Source: Pedobacter sp. MC2016-15 (lineage in GTDB: Bacteria; Bacteroidota; Bacteroidia; Sphingobacteriales; Sphingobacteriaceae). From it: a stretch of DNA of 64,000 nt. The stretch covers positions 868,001 through 932,000 of the forward strand of contig NZ_JAPIVS010000001.1 of NCBI RefSeq assembly GCF_026239695.1. Direction: 5' to 3'. A program made the translations under genes and the position numbers. The notes beneath the pieces were generated by a model. It ran no database searches. It saw only the letters and a list, made by a program, of their open reading frames with translations, and had not been told where the DNA came from. Positions 8,275 to 17,710 of this stretch are shown one piece after another; within the stretch, counting starts at the first letter, position 1, and every line of letters starts with the position of its first letter.

Positions 8275-9288
8275 ATGATCAAACAATTATTATTAGCCAT
8301 TATTTCAATATCAATACTGGCCTGCAACTCAGCAAAAAAGGAAAACCCTGCTGCATCCCCGCAAACTGACAGTATCAAAACAGGAGGTAATAAATTAATC
8401 ACCATCGACGGAAAAAATAAAGTATGGACCAAAAAGGTTGGCGAGGGCAAGATCAAAGTGCTGCTGTTACATGGTGGTCCGGGTTTCTCACACGATTACA
8501 TGGAGTGTTTTGAGGATTTCCTGCCAAAAGAAGGTATGGAGATCTACTATTATGATCAGCTGGGATCCGGCAATTCTGATGCCCCGGCAGATACGAGCCT
8601 CTGACACACTCCGCGTTTTGTGGAGGAGGTAGAACAGGTAAGAAAGGGATTAGGATTGGACAGCTTTTACATCGTTGGCCATTCCTGGGGAAGCCTGCTG
8701 GCCATGGAGTATATCCATAAATATCCCTCACATGTCAAGGGTGTTGTATATTCAAACATGACCGCCAGCCTCAAAGATTTTGTAGATTACACAGCAAAAC
8801 TGAAGTCGGAACTTTTCACACCAAAAGACAAACAGCTATTTGACTCGCTGGATAAGGAAAAAGCCTATTCTTCACCCTTATATACCGACCTTCTGATGAA
8901 TAAATTGTATTCAAAAGTACTTTGCCGCTTGCCGATGGAGCAATGGCCGGAGCCGCTGATGAGGGCATTTAAAAAGGTGAACCAGACGGTGTATGTACAA
9001 ATGCAGGGTGTTGATGAATTTCACGTCACAGGTAACTTCAAGGACTGGGATTTCTGGGATAAACTGCCAACTTTGAAAGTTCCTGCATTGGTACTCGGAG
9101 GGGAACATGATGAGATGAATCCTGAAAGCATGCGAAGAGAGGGGCGCCTACTCCCAAATAGCCGCACTTATCTTTGTCCTGAAGGCAGCCATATGGCGAT
9201 GTACGATGATCAGCAGCGATATTTTGCTGCGCTGACTACTTTTTTGAAAGATGTGGACAAGGGTAGTTTTAAGGCCGATCCTAAGTAA
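8275..9288 (+). pseudogene. Alpha/beta hydrolase (proline iminopeptidase-like) lipoprotein, interrupted by TGA
   Basis: The frame encodes a lipoprotein signal (lipobox ILAC near residue 16) and a complete alpha/beta hydrolase of the proline iminopeptidase type. It has HGGPG oxyanion motif, DQLGSGNSD, nucleophile elbow GHSWGS, acid region GGEHDEMNP and catalytic His in EGSHMAMYD. An in-frame TGA at 8602-8604 cuts it between DTSL and HTPRFVEEVEQ. Both halves are in the same frame, so this is a point nonsense change and not a frameshift. Family members commonly have Trp before this PRF motif, so TGG to TGA is the simplest explanation. A truncated product would lack the catalytic Ser. A GTG at 8620 could start the second part but would lose the signal and HGGPG. 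Sequencing error or readthrough cannot be excluded. Confidence 0.8.
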
Positions 9289-9392
9289 GATGCTGTCTTT
9301 TCAAAACCATTATCATTAAAGGGCTGTTAGTTTTACTTAACCTATATCGTTTTATGGGTCAGGTGACAGGATAACTAACTTAATGATTTTAC

Positions 9393-10397
9393 ATGGAATT
9401 ACAGAAAAAACGCGTTCTCATTGTTGGCGGTTATGGTGTTGTTGGCAGCAGCATAGCGAGATTGATCAGTAAAAATTACAGCTCAGTGGAATTGATTCTG
9501 GCCGGTAGGAATCCTGAAAAAGGAGAAGCGCTTGTGAAGGAACTTCATCATGCAAAAACGGCGTATGCAGATCTGGAAAAAGGTTTTGACCTGGCAGCTT
9601 ATGGTCCGCTGGATCTGATCATCACCTCAATGGGTGATCCAAGGAACATCATCAGGGAGACTGCCATCGCCAATGGAATTGCCCTGATCCATATTGCCGA
9701 AGTGATTGAAGATATTTCTCCGGCAGTATTTCTCGCCCTGCATCAGGAACTTTCGGCCCCGGTTGTTTTTGCTGGTCATTGGCAGGCAGGGATCATCACT
9801 CTTGTAACTAAACAGCTTGCTGCCGGCTTTAATGAGATCAGCACTGTGGAAACTGCGGGATTATACGACGAGAAAGACCATGTAGGTCCTATGGTGACTA
9901 ACGAGGTGGGTGGATTTATTGCAAAAGCATTGCTGCGTGAGCAGGGAAAGTGGCAATATGTTGAAGCCAAAGAAAATGGCAGGACGATTCAGCTGGCGGA
10001 TGAAAGTTCTTTTGAAGGTTTTCCAATGAGCAGTCTCGATGTGCCCAGCATTGGCGCCTTAACGGGCGCGCCGAACATCCGGTTTGATTTTGCTACAGGT
10101 GAATCTATAGGAAGCCGGAATGGTACAGCAGCCTCACATGATTTGTATATTGATATCGAAGGTTTCGACTTATCGGGTGAGAGCACAAAGCTGCGTACGA
10201 TCGTTTCTGATCCACAAGGCGTTGCTCATCTGACAGCTGTCGGCACCCTATTGATTCTGGAGGGGATATTTGGATATGGCGGGCAGACCGCTGCTGAGAA
10301 AGGCGGACTGTATTCACCTGAGACTATTGTATCCACTGCTCATATCATCAGCCGTCTGGAAGAGTTTGGTATAGCTGTAACGCAGGAGACGTTCTAA
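9393..10397 (+). CDS. NAD(P)-binding saccharopine dehydrogenase-like protein
   Basis: The 334-residue protein opens with a Rossmann dinucleotide-binding motif, VLIVGGYGVVGSSIA, followed by a helix and the strand LILAGRNPEKGEAL, as in saccharopine dehydrogenase-like reductases. The second half is a catalytic-type domain with glycine-rich segments (TNEVGGFIAK, GIFGYGGQT). The substrate cannot be read from the sequence. It stands alone between the broken hydrolase and a strong bidirectional terminator at 10402-10440. It is probably a cytoplasmic oxidoreductase. Confidence 0.75.
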   Translation: MELQKKRVLIVGGYGVVGSSIARLISKNYSSVELILAGRNPEKGEALVKELHHAKTAYADLEKGFDLAAYGPLDLIITSMGDPRNIIRETAIANGIALIHIAEVIEDISPAVFLALHQELSAPVVFAGHWQAGIITLVTKQLAAGFNEISTVETAGLYDEKDHVGPMVTNEVGGFIAKALLREQGKWQYVEAKENGRTIQLADESSFEGFPMSSLDVPSIGALTGAPNIRFDFATGESIGSRNGTAASHDLYIDIEGFDLSGESTKLRTIVSDPQGVAHLTAVGTLLILEGIFGYGGQTAAEKGGLYSPETIVSTAHIISRLEEFGIAVTQETF

Positions 10398-10401
10398 TAA
10401 A

Positions 10402-10440
10402 AAAGTGCTGGTCATCTAAAATCAGGATGACCAGCACTTT
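10402..10440. terminator. Bidirectional rho-independent terminator
   Basis: A perfect 15-base-pair stem (aaagtgctggtcatc, 10402-10416, with gatgaccagcacttt, 10426-10440) encloses a nine-base loop and is flanked by A and T runs. It sits between two convergent genes and can end both. Confidence 0.9.
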
Positions 10441-10450
10441 AAATTCATTT

Positions 10451-11158
10451 CTACAGCGTACTGATCTCCCAGGCAATATTTGCTCTCGCTTGTTTTTCGT
10501 ACAGCTGATTGAAGAAATCAGTTTTGTAAATCCTGTCCATCTTTAAAAAATACTGCAGGATGCGTTTTCTTCCGGCATCAAACTGCGGAGTATTCCCATA
10601 TTCCAATCTTACATTTTTCACGTACCTTTCATAAATCTGCTGATCTAATCCAAGAATCGTCATATCAGCATCATTGAAATAATTCGTATCCGCATCTGCA
10701 CTGAGGGCATGCGTTTTCGTAGCCAGAATCAGATCTTTGCATTTAGTTATCTTTTCTGCCGGATAACTGATCTCCCCTAACCTTTTTACTGCAAGCTCCG
10801 CACTCCTTTCCTCATCACGGTGGTCTTCAGAATTGTAAATCACATCATGATAAAGTGAAGCCATAAAAAGCAGGTCCGGATCTGTAGTCAGTTTCCTGCA
10901 CTTTTGTAACTGCACATAGAAATTCTGCAGGTGCTCCATTGTATGGTAATGTCTCTTTTCACCACTGTAATTGCTAACAATCTCTGTCCACAAGATATCA
11001 GCTGCTGCAGGGTCTTTTTTATACTTTAAGACTATCCTTTTAAAATTGTTCTCCAGTTGCTTGTTCACGTCAGGTTTAGATTGCGCAAATACGTTGGTTG
11101 AAATTGTAAATAAAAGGATAATTACTAAAATCTGTATGTTTAATCTGTTTAGTTTCAT
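10451..11158 (-). CDS. Exported HD-domain metal-dependent phosphohydrolase
   Basis: The 235-residue protein matches the predicted HD-superfamily phosphohydrolases of COG4339 type. The metal-ligand segments are RHYHTMEHL (about residues 68-76), SLYHDVIYN with the HD pair (about 106-114) and FNDADMTILG. An N-terminal signal peptide (hydrophobic core then NVFA-Q at about residue 26) points to export to the periplasm, which is unusual for this family. The gene starts eight bases after the susD stop and ends before the shared terminator, so it is the last gene of the SusCD operon. The substrate is unknown. Confidence 0.75.
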   Translation of the reverse strand: MKLNRLNIQILVIILLFTISTNVFAQSKPDVNKQLENNFKRIVLKYKKDPAAADILWTEIVSNYSGEKRHYHTMEHLQNFYVQLQKCRKLTTDPDLLFMASLYHDVIYNSEDHRDEERSAELAVKRLGEISYPAEKITKCKDLILATKTHALSADADTNYFNDADMTILGLDQQIYERYVKNVRLEYGNTPQFDAGRKRILQYFLKMDRIYKTDFFNQLYEKQARANIAWEISTL

Positions 11159-11166
11159 CTGCTTTA

Positions 11167-12597
11167 TTATTTCATCATTGGAAGTATACCGGCATCTGCT
11201 TTACGCTGCACAAGAACCCTGTTCATATCGTGTTTAATCGTCACAACCCCCGCAGCCCTGTCGTAGGTGAAATCATCCATACCCCTTGCTAAAGGAATAT
11301 ATGCAGGGATGACAGCTAAAGTATGTTCAGGAGTTACATTATGGTTGTTCTGCTGCTCTATGGTCGACACCGGGAAACGGATACCCAAATCAGTCATCCT
11401 TCTGCCTTCAGACATAAAAACTTCCTGTCTCATCAGGCATAACAGATAAAGTACATCATCTACTGTGGCAGCAGCATCGATATCTGCATTTTTCACTGAA
11501 GTTCCGGATACCGTATATACGGAGATATTACCCGCCTGCCTGTCCAGTACTAAACCTGATTTTGCAGGCGCAGTAGCATCAGCTTTAACATTCACCGTTG
11601 CCAGTAAGGGGTAATCACTGCGGGTACCTCTTCTCAGTGCCAGTCTGCCGTTTACAGACGCTCTGGGACGTACGCTAATCACCTCCGTAATCAACCTTTT
11701 CAGCAGCGTTTTTGCTGTTGCGATATCTGATCTTCCCAGAGCAGCCTCTGCCGCAATCAGGAATGCCTCCTCACCTTTCAGGATCGCGATAGGCTTTTGG
11801 TCGGTCGTGGCAGTACCAATGGTGTAATACTTAGGGTCCAGGAAGTCAAGTCTTGGCAGTGGAGCAAAAACATTGGTAGAATTGCTGAAAGTATAACTTT
11901 GCATGGTATTGGAAACCGATCTCAATCCGTCATAAACTGCTGTTTGCAGTGTCATAGGCGCAGCATTGATGACCAGATTGGCATTTAGAACGGCATTCGT
12001 TTTATCTCCAAGATCATAATAGGCCCTGGCTAATGCGAGTGCATATACATTCTTCTTTGCCTGATCAGTTTCAAATGTACTGGCTGAGTTGAAGTATGCG
12101 ATTGCTTTTCTCAAGCGCTCTTCTGATGCGCCTGGCGCACTGCCCGGAGTAGTTGGCAACCATTTATAGAGCTCTGCACCCAGCAGATACCCGTAACCTC
12201 CCAGGAAATAAAGCTGGGCACGCATGCTGCCCGTAGCGTCTCTGTCTGCAGGAACAACTTTTTCGATTCCATACTCAGCCATCTGCGTAAGTTTCGCTAT
12301 TGCACGTTGCATATTGTCAACGTCAAGATCTGTTGCCAGTAACGAAGGAAGGTCAAAGATCTGATTCGAAAGAGAACTGTTATTGAAATAATTGTCAGAG
12401 GCCATTTCAGCATCTACAATGCTCTCATTGAGCGTCAGTGCAAGCTGTTTATTTACCCCGCTGATCCATACTTGCGTGGATTGTGGCGATCCCAGATAAG
12501 AATCATCTGTAATATTTGGATTTTGCACCTCCGTTAGCGAACATGCTGAAAGCTGAGCGCAGCAGATTAAGGCGAATAGAAAAATTCTGTGTTTCAT
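11167..12597 (-). CDS. RagB/SusD family nutrient-binding lipoprotein
   Basis: SusD-type proteins are outer-membrane surface lipoproteins that cap the SusC transporter and bind its ligand. The 476-residue protein has a lipobox (LSAC at about residue 19), the N-terminal LTEVQNPN segment, helical repeats such as YALALARAYYDLGD and a C-terminal RQEVFMSEGRRMTDLGIRFP, all typical of the RagB/SusD family. It follows the SusC gene by 18 bases. The ligand cannot be predicted from sequence alone. The GH78-like enzyme nearby suggests a rhamnose-containing glycan. Confidence 0.9.
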   Translation of the reverse strand: MKHRIFLFALICCAQLSACSLTEVQNPNITDDSYLGSPQSTQVWISGVNKQLALTLNESIVDAEMASDNYFNNSSLSNQIFDLPSLLATDLDVDNMQRAIAKLTQMAEYGIEKVVPADRDATGSMRAQLYFLGGYGYLLGAELYKWLPTTPGSAPGASEERLRKAIAYFNSASTFETDQAKKNVYALALARAYYDLGDKTNAVLNANLVINAAPMTLQTAVYDGLRSVSNTMQSYTFSNSTNVFAPLPRLDFLDPKYYTIGTATTDQKPIAILKGEEAFLIAAEAALGRSDIATAKTLLKRLITEVISVRPRASVNGRLALRRGTRSDYPLLATVNVKADATAPAKSGLVLDRQAGNISVYTVSGTSVKNADIDAAATVDDVLYLLCLMRQEVFMSEGRRMTDLGIRFPVSTIEQQNNHNVTPEHTLAVIPAYIPLARGMDDFTYDRAAGVVTIKHDMNRVLVQRKADAGILPMMK

Positions 12598-12615
12598 GAT
12601 CTTATAATTTTATCA

Positions 12616-15600
12616 CTAAAAATTGAGTTTAATTGAGGCCAGAAACTGGCGTGCTGCAGAATGTGCTGCATAATTGATACCTCCTGTTGTGGCAGAGCCC
12701 TGGCCCTGTGCACCACCCGGCATTACGGCTTCAGGATCTGAAGATGAGGCCGTAAAGTTCAAGGGATTTACTGCAGTAATACCTATCGTCAGGTTCTTTA
12801 ATTTGCCGAGGTCCTTTTTGTCGAATGCATAGAGCAAACCAATTGTACGCACCTTGATGAAGTCGCTTTTTTCCACAAACAACTGCGAGTAATTGAGCCA
12901 GTTAGTAGTTTTATTTTTTGCCAGTTCTTCTGCCGGGACACCTTCAGTTGAAGCGCCGTAATTGATACGGAACTGCTTATCCCAGTTAGAAATGTATCCT
13001 CCCTGCTGGTAATCCGCATTCGCAAAAAGCGATAGGTTTTTATACCTTAGGTTTAAGCCCATACTCCCATTTAATGTAGGGATCGTAGAACCGAGGAATG
13101 AAAGCGGTACTGTGCTCTGCAGCGTATTGTCGGCACCAAAAACACCGTAATTACCACTAATATATCCAATTGGATAACCTTCTTTAACCACGATCTGAAC
13201 CGTTCTTGATGTCAGTCCGTTGAGGTTAAATGCAGGCGCACCGCCCGTGCTTACCACTTTGTTATCAATTGTATTGGCAGAAACTCTGACCCTAACTCCC
13301 CATTTTTCATTTTCCACGACCGCTGTGGAGAGCGCAAATTCAAATCCTTTATTGTTGATTTCACCGATATTCTGTACTGAGGTAGCCATACCAGTTGATG
13401 ATGCTGGTGGAACATAGAAAAGCGCATCCTTTGTGGTATTATTGAAGTAGCTGGTAGTAAAAGATATCCTGTCTTTGAAAAGTCCAAGGTCCAGTCCGAT
13501 CTCCTTGGAGTATGTTTTTTCAGGGCCTAAGTTATCATTTCCGGGAAATCCGAAAGTGGCCGACTGCCCATTGTTATAACCTGTGATGGCGATAGTGCGC
13601 TCATTCTGGAATGCCGGTGGGAAATTACCCGAAACACCATAGTTAGCCCTGATCTTTACCGTATTGATAATCTGCTTGCCCAGATTCATGAAAAAGGGCT
13701 CCGAACTCAGTATATAGGAAAATCCTACTTTTGGATAATACTGTATCCCCACAGAATTTCCGAAGGCTGAGTTACCATCGCCTCTGAGACCAAGATCCAG
13801 GAAGTAGCGGTCTTTGAATCCAATGTTTTCCTGGAAAAACACCCCGTAATTGGCCACTTCAGCATAATACTCTGAACTCGTTGTCGTCGCTGCCTGCCCA
13901 ACGGTAAGTGCTCCATCCCTGATATCCTGTCCGATGTATGAAATCTGCCTGTCTTCAGTACGGAAGAGCTGACCACCAAAAGTAGTTAAGAAGGAAAAGT
14001 CGTCCACTTTATATTCATACTGAGCTGTTAAATCAAAGGTTAAGCCCAGGTAATTACGTTCGTAATTGGATAGTGAACCTGCAGCGCTAGAGCGGATCAG
14101 CCTGTTAAAAGCGTTGCTTACCACCGACTGCTCTCTCTGCAAACGGTAATCGATACCTGCAGTACCTTTGATCAGTAAGTTCTTCACCGGCTGATACCTG
14201 AAAGCCTGGGAGGTTTGAAAGCGGTTTGTTCTGGAAGTATTATTCTGCAGCCGCTCTGCAGAATCTACAAAGAGTTTCATCCTTGCAAACTCTGCTTCCG
14301 ATACCGCATTAAGGTCTGGGTTGAAGCCGCCGCCAATCACTTTGGATGCTCCGTCTTCGGCAAACCACAATCCGGAATAACCACCAGAGTTTCCATTTCT
14401 AACTCTTCTCAGGTTTTGGTTATTGTACGAAAAGGTACTTTCATAGTTGAGGTCTTTTGCAATTTTAGCATTTAAGCCTACCCTGAAATCTATTTTCTCC
14501 TGCTCATTCTGGTCGTGTATTAACACCCCGGTAGCTTTATTATATGAACCGGCAGCGCTGTAACCCAAATCTGATGTACCGCCATTTACGCCAAGACTGT
14601 ATCTGGTGAACAATCCGTTCTGATAGAGGAGTTCCTTTGTTTTCTTGAAATACTGAAAATCAGTTGTTGGGGTTTCCAGACCGACATCAACCCCGGCATT
14701 GAATGAGGCTTCGCCGGAACCTCTTTTCTTTGTAAAAATCTGCAATACCCCATTGGCGGCATCAGATCCGTATAAAGTGGTAGCGGCACCACCGCTGATA
14801 AACTCGATCTTCTCAATATTATCTACCGGAATATCCGAAAGTGAACTTGTTGAGGCTCCCTGAGAAATGCCTCCCGACAGGTTCATGCCTATTGAGGGAG
14901 CAGTATTGAGGTTATCTACCCTTACTCCATCGATATATACAATTGGTGTAGAGTTTGAAAATGCGGAATTAAAACCGCGGGTTTGAATGATTGAAGTTGC
15001 GCCTGCCTGACCACCTGAAAGTTTGATCTGTGCATTGGGGATTTGCGACTGAATCAGCTGATCAATCCTGTTCACAGGGATATCACGAATCTGCTTCTCG
15101 GAGATCGTTGTCACATTGGTGGACAAACGTCTTTTGCTTACGTTCAGTCCCTGACCAGTTACTACTACCTCGTTGAGTCCCAGTAAGTCCTGGTCCAGTT
15201 CAATAGTAATCAGCTGCCCCTGACTCCCTGCGCTTACAGGAATTTCCTGCGTTCTGTAACCTACGTAACTGATCACCATTACCGGTTGTTCAAACTCTGA
15301 GGGAACGGTGATTCTGAATTTACCACTGATGTCTGTCTGGGCGGAGATCATGCTGCCCTTAATCCGGATGCTTACACCGGGAAGCGTTTCCTTATTGGCT
15401 TTATCCTTAACCAATCCGCTGATGCTTAGCGGGACGACAGCCTTCTCCACTTTCTGCCTAAGGGGAGCTTCTTTAAAGGTTTCAATCAGGATATATTTAT
15501 CACTAAGCTGCCTGATCTTCACATGATCATCTTTCATTAGCTTTTGCAGCACTTCGAAGACTGATTGTTCCCTGGCTGAAAAAGTAAGGGTTTTGCTCAC

Positions 15601-15873
15601 ATCAACATCGTTGTTTTTATAGCCTATCACAAAGGAGCTTTGTTTTTCGATGGTGTTAAAGATCTGCCTGAGGCTGACGTTCTTCGAGGTAAATGAGATT
15701 TTCACTTCCTTCATGGACTGGCCGGATGTTCCTGCCGCATGCAGCAGGATATTGGAAAATAATAAAAGTGCTATTGTTAATTTCATTTTTAAATGAATAA
15801 GCGACCATAGAGGGCGTTTGTAACCCTTATAAAAAAATTGCATATTTGATATGTTTTTGATGTTTTTAGACAA
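12616..15873 (-). CDS. SusC/RagA TonB-linked outer-membrane transporter with STN domain
   Basis: The 1085-residue protein is a TonB-dependent SusC-family transporter. In order it has a signal peptide, an STN (secretin and TonB N-terminal) domain (about residues 60-115, KNVSLRQIFNTIEKQSSFVI), a carboxypeptidase-regulatory-like domain (about 145-230), a TonB-box-like segment LNEVVVTGQGLNVSKR, a plug with FNSAFSNSTPIVYIDGVRV and a large barrel. The STN domain marks transporters that signal to a FecR anti-sigma factor, and those genes lie directly upstream. The ATG at 15873 gives a long N-terminus. Met codons at residue 11 or in LKMKLTIALL could be the true start. Confidence 0.92.
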   Translation of the reverse strand: MSKNIKNISNMQFFYKGYKRPLWSLIHLKMKLTIALLLFSNILLHAAGTSGQSMKEVKISFTSKNVSLRQIFNTIEKQSSFVIGYKNNDVDVSKTLTFSAREQSVFEVLQKLMKDDHVKIRQLSDKYILIETFKEAPLRQKVEKAVVPLSISGLVKDKANKETLPGVSIRIKGSMISAQTDISGKFRITVPSEFEQPVMVISYVGYRTQEIPVSAGSQGQLITIELDQDLLGLNEVVVTGQGLNVSKRRLSTNVTTISEKQIRDIPVNRIDQLIQSQIPNAQIKLSGGQAGATSIIQTRGFNSAFSNSTPIVYIDGVRVDNLNTAPSIGMNLSGGISQGASTSSLSDIPVDNIEKIEFISGGAATTLYGSDAANGVLQIFTKKRGSGEASFNAGVDVGLETPTTDFQYFKKTKELLYQNGLFTRYSLGVNGGTSDLGYSAAGSYNKATGVLIHDQNEQEKIDFRVGLNAKIAKDLNYESTFSYNNQNLRRVRNGNSGGYSGLWFAEDGASKVIGGGFNPDLNAVSEAEFARMKLFVDSAERLQNNTSRTNRFQTSQAFRYQPVKNLLIKGTAGIDYRLQREQSVVSNAFNRLIRSSAAGSLSNYERNYLGLTFDLTAQYEYKVDDFSFLTTFGGQLFRTEDRQISYIGQDIRDGALTVGQAATTTSSEYYAEVANYGVFFQENIGFKDRYFLDLGLRGDGNSAFGNSVGIQYYPKVGFSYILSSEPFFMNLGKQIINTVKIRANYGVSGNFPPAFQNERTIAITGYNNGQSATFGFPGNDNLGPEKTYSKEIGLDLGLFKDRISFTTSYFNNTTKDALFYVPPASSTGMATSVQNIGEINNKGFEFALSTAVVENEKWGVRVRVSANTIDNKVVSTGGAPAFNLNGLTSRTVQIVVKEGYPIGYISGNYGVFGADNTLQSTVPLSFLGSTIPTLNGSMGLNLRYKNLSLFANADYQQGGYISNWDKQFRINYGASTEGVPAEELAKNKTTNWLNYSQLFVEKSDFIKVRTIGLLYAFDKKDLGKLKNLTIGITAVNPLNFTASSSDPEAVMPGGAQGQGSATTGGINYAAHSAARQFLASIKLNF

Positions 15874-15885
15874 TTCGTTAGAAAT

Positions 15886-15940
15886 AAGAAAGCTGCTACA
15901 GCTTTCTTTTAAGCCGGAAATGTTGACGCATTTCCGGCTT
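15886..15940 (-). terminator. Tandem hairpins between fecR and susC
   Basis: Two adjacent hairpins lie here. One pairs AAGCCGGAAATG (15911-15922) with CATTTCCGGCTT (15929-15940), a perfect 12-base-pair stem. The other pairs AAGAAAGCTG (15886-15895) with CAGCTTTCTT (15899-15908). Read leftward they follow fecR and precede susC, so they may stop or attenuate transcription and separate regulator from transporter expression. Confidence 0.55.
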
Positions 15941-15957
15941 TTTTATGATACAGCGGG

Positions 15958-16947
15958 TTAGTTATTCTTCATAATATAAATCTGGTTTTGCTGATGAGAA
16001 AATCTGTATTTTGTTAACTGCGATAGAATTTGAGTAGCGGCATCTATACTTTCGTCACCTAATTTGATGGTGTATCTGTCGGACCTGCCTAAGCCCGGCT
16101 CTATGTTGGTTTTTATATGATAATAGCGGCTCAACAGATGGGCGATGTCTTCAACAGATGCATTATCGATATACAATTCATTATTAGTCCATGAATTATA
16201 CAAACTGGCCTCTCCGGTTTTGATTTCCATCGCCTTACTCTTATTGTTATAAATCAGTACCTGGTTTTTAACCATCCCGGCGGACAGCAGAGTTTCTTTC
16301 TCGCCTTCACGTATACTTGCAACTCTGACTTTCCCGCTGCTAACGGCGATTTTAAGTTCTTCGAGATCGGGATAGGAACTGATGTTGAAGGAGGTGCCCA
16401 GAACAGTGGTATTCAGATCCTCAGACCGAATGATAAATGGCCTGGTTGTATCTTTAGCTATTTTGAAAAAACCTTCTCCGGTAATTTTTATCCTGCGGTC
16501 CCTGAGGTTAAAATCTTCGGCAATACTCAGGCTGCTTCCGCTATTCAGCATAATTACTGATCCATCGGACAGCCTTACATTCTTTCTGGTATCACCAGTG
16601 CTCACCAGTAATTTGTAACCCGAAGATTTTTTAAGGCTGGAAGGTTTCAGGCTAAAGTAGGCAGCGATGCCAATAAGCACTAACGTAGCGGCATATTTTA
16701 AACCCGGATTTAGAAACCAGTGTTTAGAGGACTCATCGGAGGGAGTCGCCAGCGGTTCCTCAAGAATAACCTGTGTAATCCTCAGTTTAGCCTTCAACTC
16801 GCGATGCGGGTTTGCTTCCGCCATATCCTGGTCAAGGGCATCGTACCATGCATTGATAGCCTTATATTCCTGAGGCTTTAAGTCTTTACTATTAAACTTA
16901 CGCAGCATTTTCTTTAGCTCCGTCGAACTTCTTTGTTTTTCTGACAT
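15958..16947 (-). CDS. FecR family anti-sigma factor
   Basis: FecR proteins sit in the inner membrane, hold the ECF sigma factor inactive and release it when the loaded SusC signals through its STN domain. The 329-residue protein has a cytoplasmic N-terminus (residues 1-90), one membrane helix (YAATLVLIGIAAYF, about 90-110), a FecR domain with TRKNVRLSDGSVIMLNSGS and a C-terminal DUF4974-like domain (NASVEDIAHLLSRYYHIK). It starts about 70 bases after the sigma factor stop. Order and strand support a sigma/anti-sigma/SusCD regulatory unit. Confidence 0.93.
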   Translation of the reverse strand: MSEKQRSSTELKKMLRKFNSKDLKPQEYKAINAWYDALDQDMAEANPHRELKAKLRITQVILEEPLATPSDESSKHWFLNPGLKYAATLVLIGIAAYFSLKPSSLKKSSGYKLLVSTGDTRKNVRLSDGSVIMLNSGSSLSIAEDFNLRDRRIKITGEGFFKIAKDTTRPFIIRSEDLNTTVLGTSFNISSYPDLEELKIAVSSGKVRVASIREGEKETLLSAGMVKNQVLIYNNKSKAMEIKTGEASLYNSWTNNELYIDNASVEDIAHLLSRYYHIKTNIEPGLGRSDRYTIKLGDESIDAATQILSQLTKYRFSHQQNQIYIMKNN

Positions 16948-17016
16948 CTACTTATACTATCTGCAATAGGGGCTGCAAGTACTTTAAGTAAATGTTATAA
17001 AAACAACAAGGGTATG

Positions 17017-17619
17017 TTAACCTCGCAAGGCTGCAAGTATCAGGATGAGGGTGACGGTAACATCAGAATTATATTCGTCCACTTTGATTTTAAGTTTACT
17101 CAATACGGTGGAGATATTGTTTTTTACGGTCTGCTCGGATAGCTGTAGCTGACTGGCAATTTCTTTGATGCTGAGGTGTTCTTCCCTGCTCATGACATAA
17201 GGTTGCCTTAACCTCGCAGGAAGGCTTGCAATTTCGGCGCTGATCATCTCTTTGAGTTCATGAAGTAATACCTCTTCATCAGAATAGTCCGATGATGCAT
17301 ACTCCAGAACTGTCGTAAGGGCATTTTCATAGGGAATGGTTGTTTCGGGCCTGCCGAAATAGTCTATTGCACAATACTTCGCAGCAGTAAACAGATAAGG
17401 GCTCAGTGATTCTTCCTGATTGCAGGTGATGTTATCTTTATTTTTCCAGAACCCAATAAAAATTTCCTGTACAATATCTTCAGCTTCATCTTCATTGCGG
17501 ATCCGTGCAAAGAGATGTTTATACAGCTTCCCCCAATACCTATCGACTAAGACCGTGAAAGCAAGATGATTTCCGGTTTTAATTAAATCCAGCAAGCCAT
17601 CGTCCGAGAGTAGTTTCAT
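17017..17619 (-). CDS. ECF RNA polymerase sigma-70 factor
   Basis: The 200-residue protein has region 2 (YKHLFARIRNEDEAEDIVQE, then IFIGFWKN) and region 4 (LPARLRQPYVMSREEHLSIK with a helix-turn-helix around EIASQLQLSEQTVKN). This is the arrangement of Bacteroidota ECF sigma factors paired with FecR. It probably drives the downstream SusCD genes when released by FecR. A TAAATTTG -7-like element ends four bases upstream of the ATG, so the mRNA may be nearly leaderless. Confidence 0.94.
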   Translation of the reverse strand: MKLLSDDGLLDLIKTGNHLAFTVLVDRYWGKLYKHLFARIRNEDEAEDIVQEIFIGFWKNKDNITCNQEESLSPYLFTAAKYCAIDYFGRPETTIPYENALTTVLEYASSDYSDEEVLLHELKEMISAEIASLPARLRQPYVMSREEHLSIKEIASQLQLSEQTVKNNISTVLSKLKIKVDEYNSDVTVTLILILAALRG

Positions 17620-17623
17620 GGTA

Positions 17624-17631
17624 CAAATTTA
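17624..17631 (-). promoter_or_regulatory. Candidate -7 element of the ECF sigma gene
   Basis: TAAATTTG on the minus strand matches TAnnTTTG. It lies four bases before the start codon at 17619, with no good TTG at -33. If used, transcription would start at or next to the ATG. Confidence 0.3.
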
Positions 17632-17710
17632 CCTGCCTACTGTGAACATAATATTAAGTGTGGCTTACAAAGCAGCTCTTAATATTTATATTGAATCCGG
17701 CTACGATTAC

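Noticed and set aside
8620-9288. Independent second hydrolase gene starting at GTG 8620
   Set aside because: It lacks the HGGPG motif and the signal peptide and is in the same frame as the upstream part, so it is better explained as the rest of one interrupted gene.
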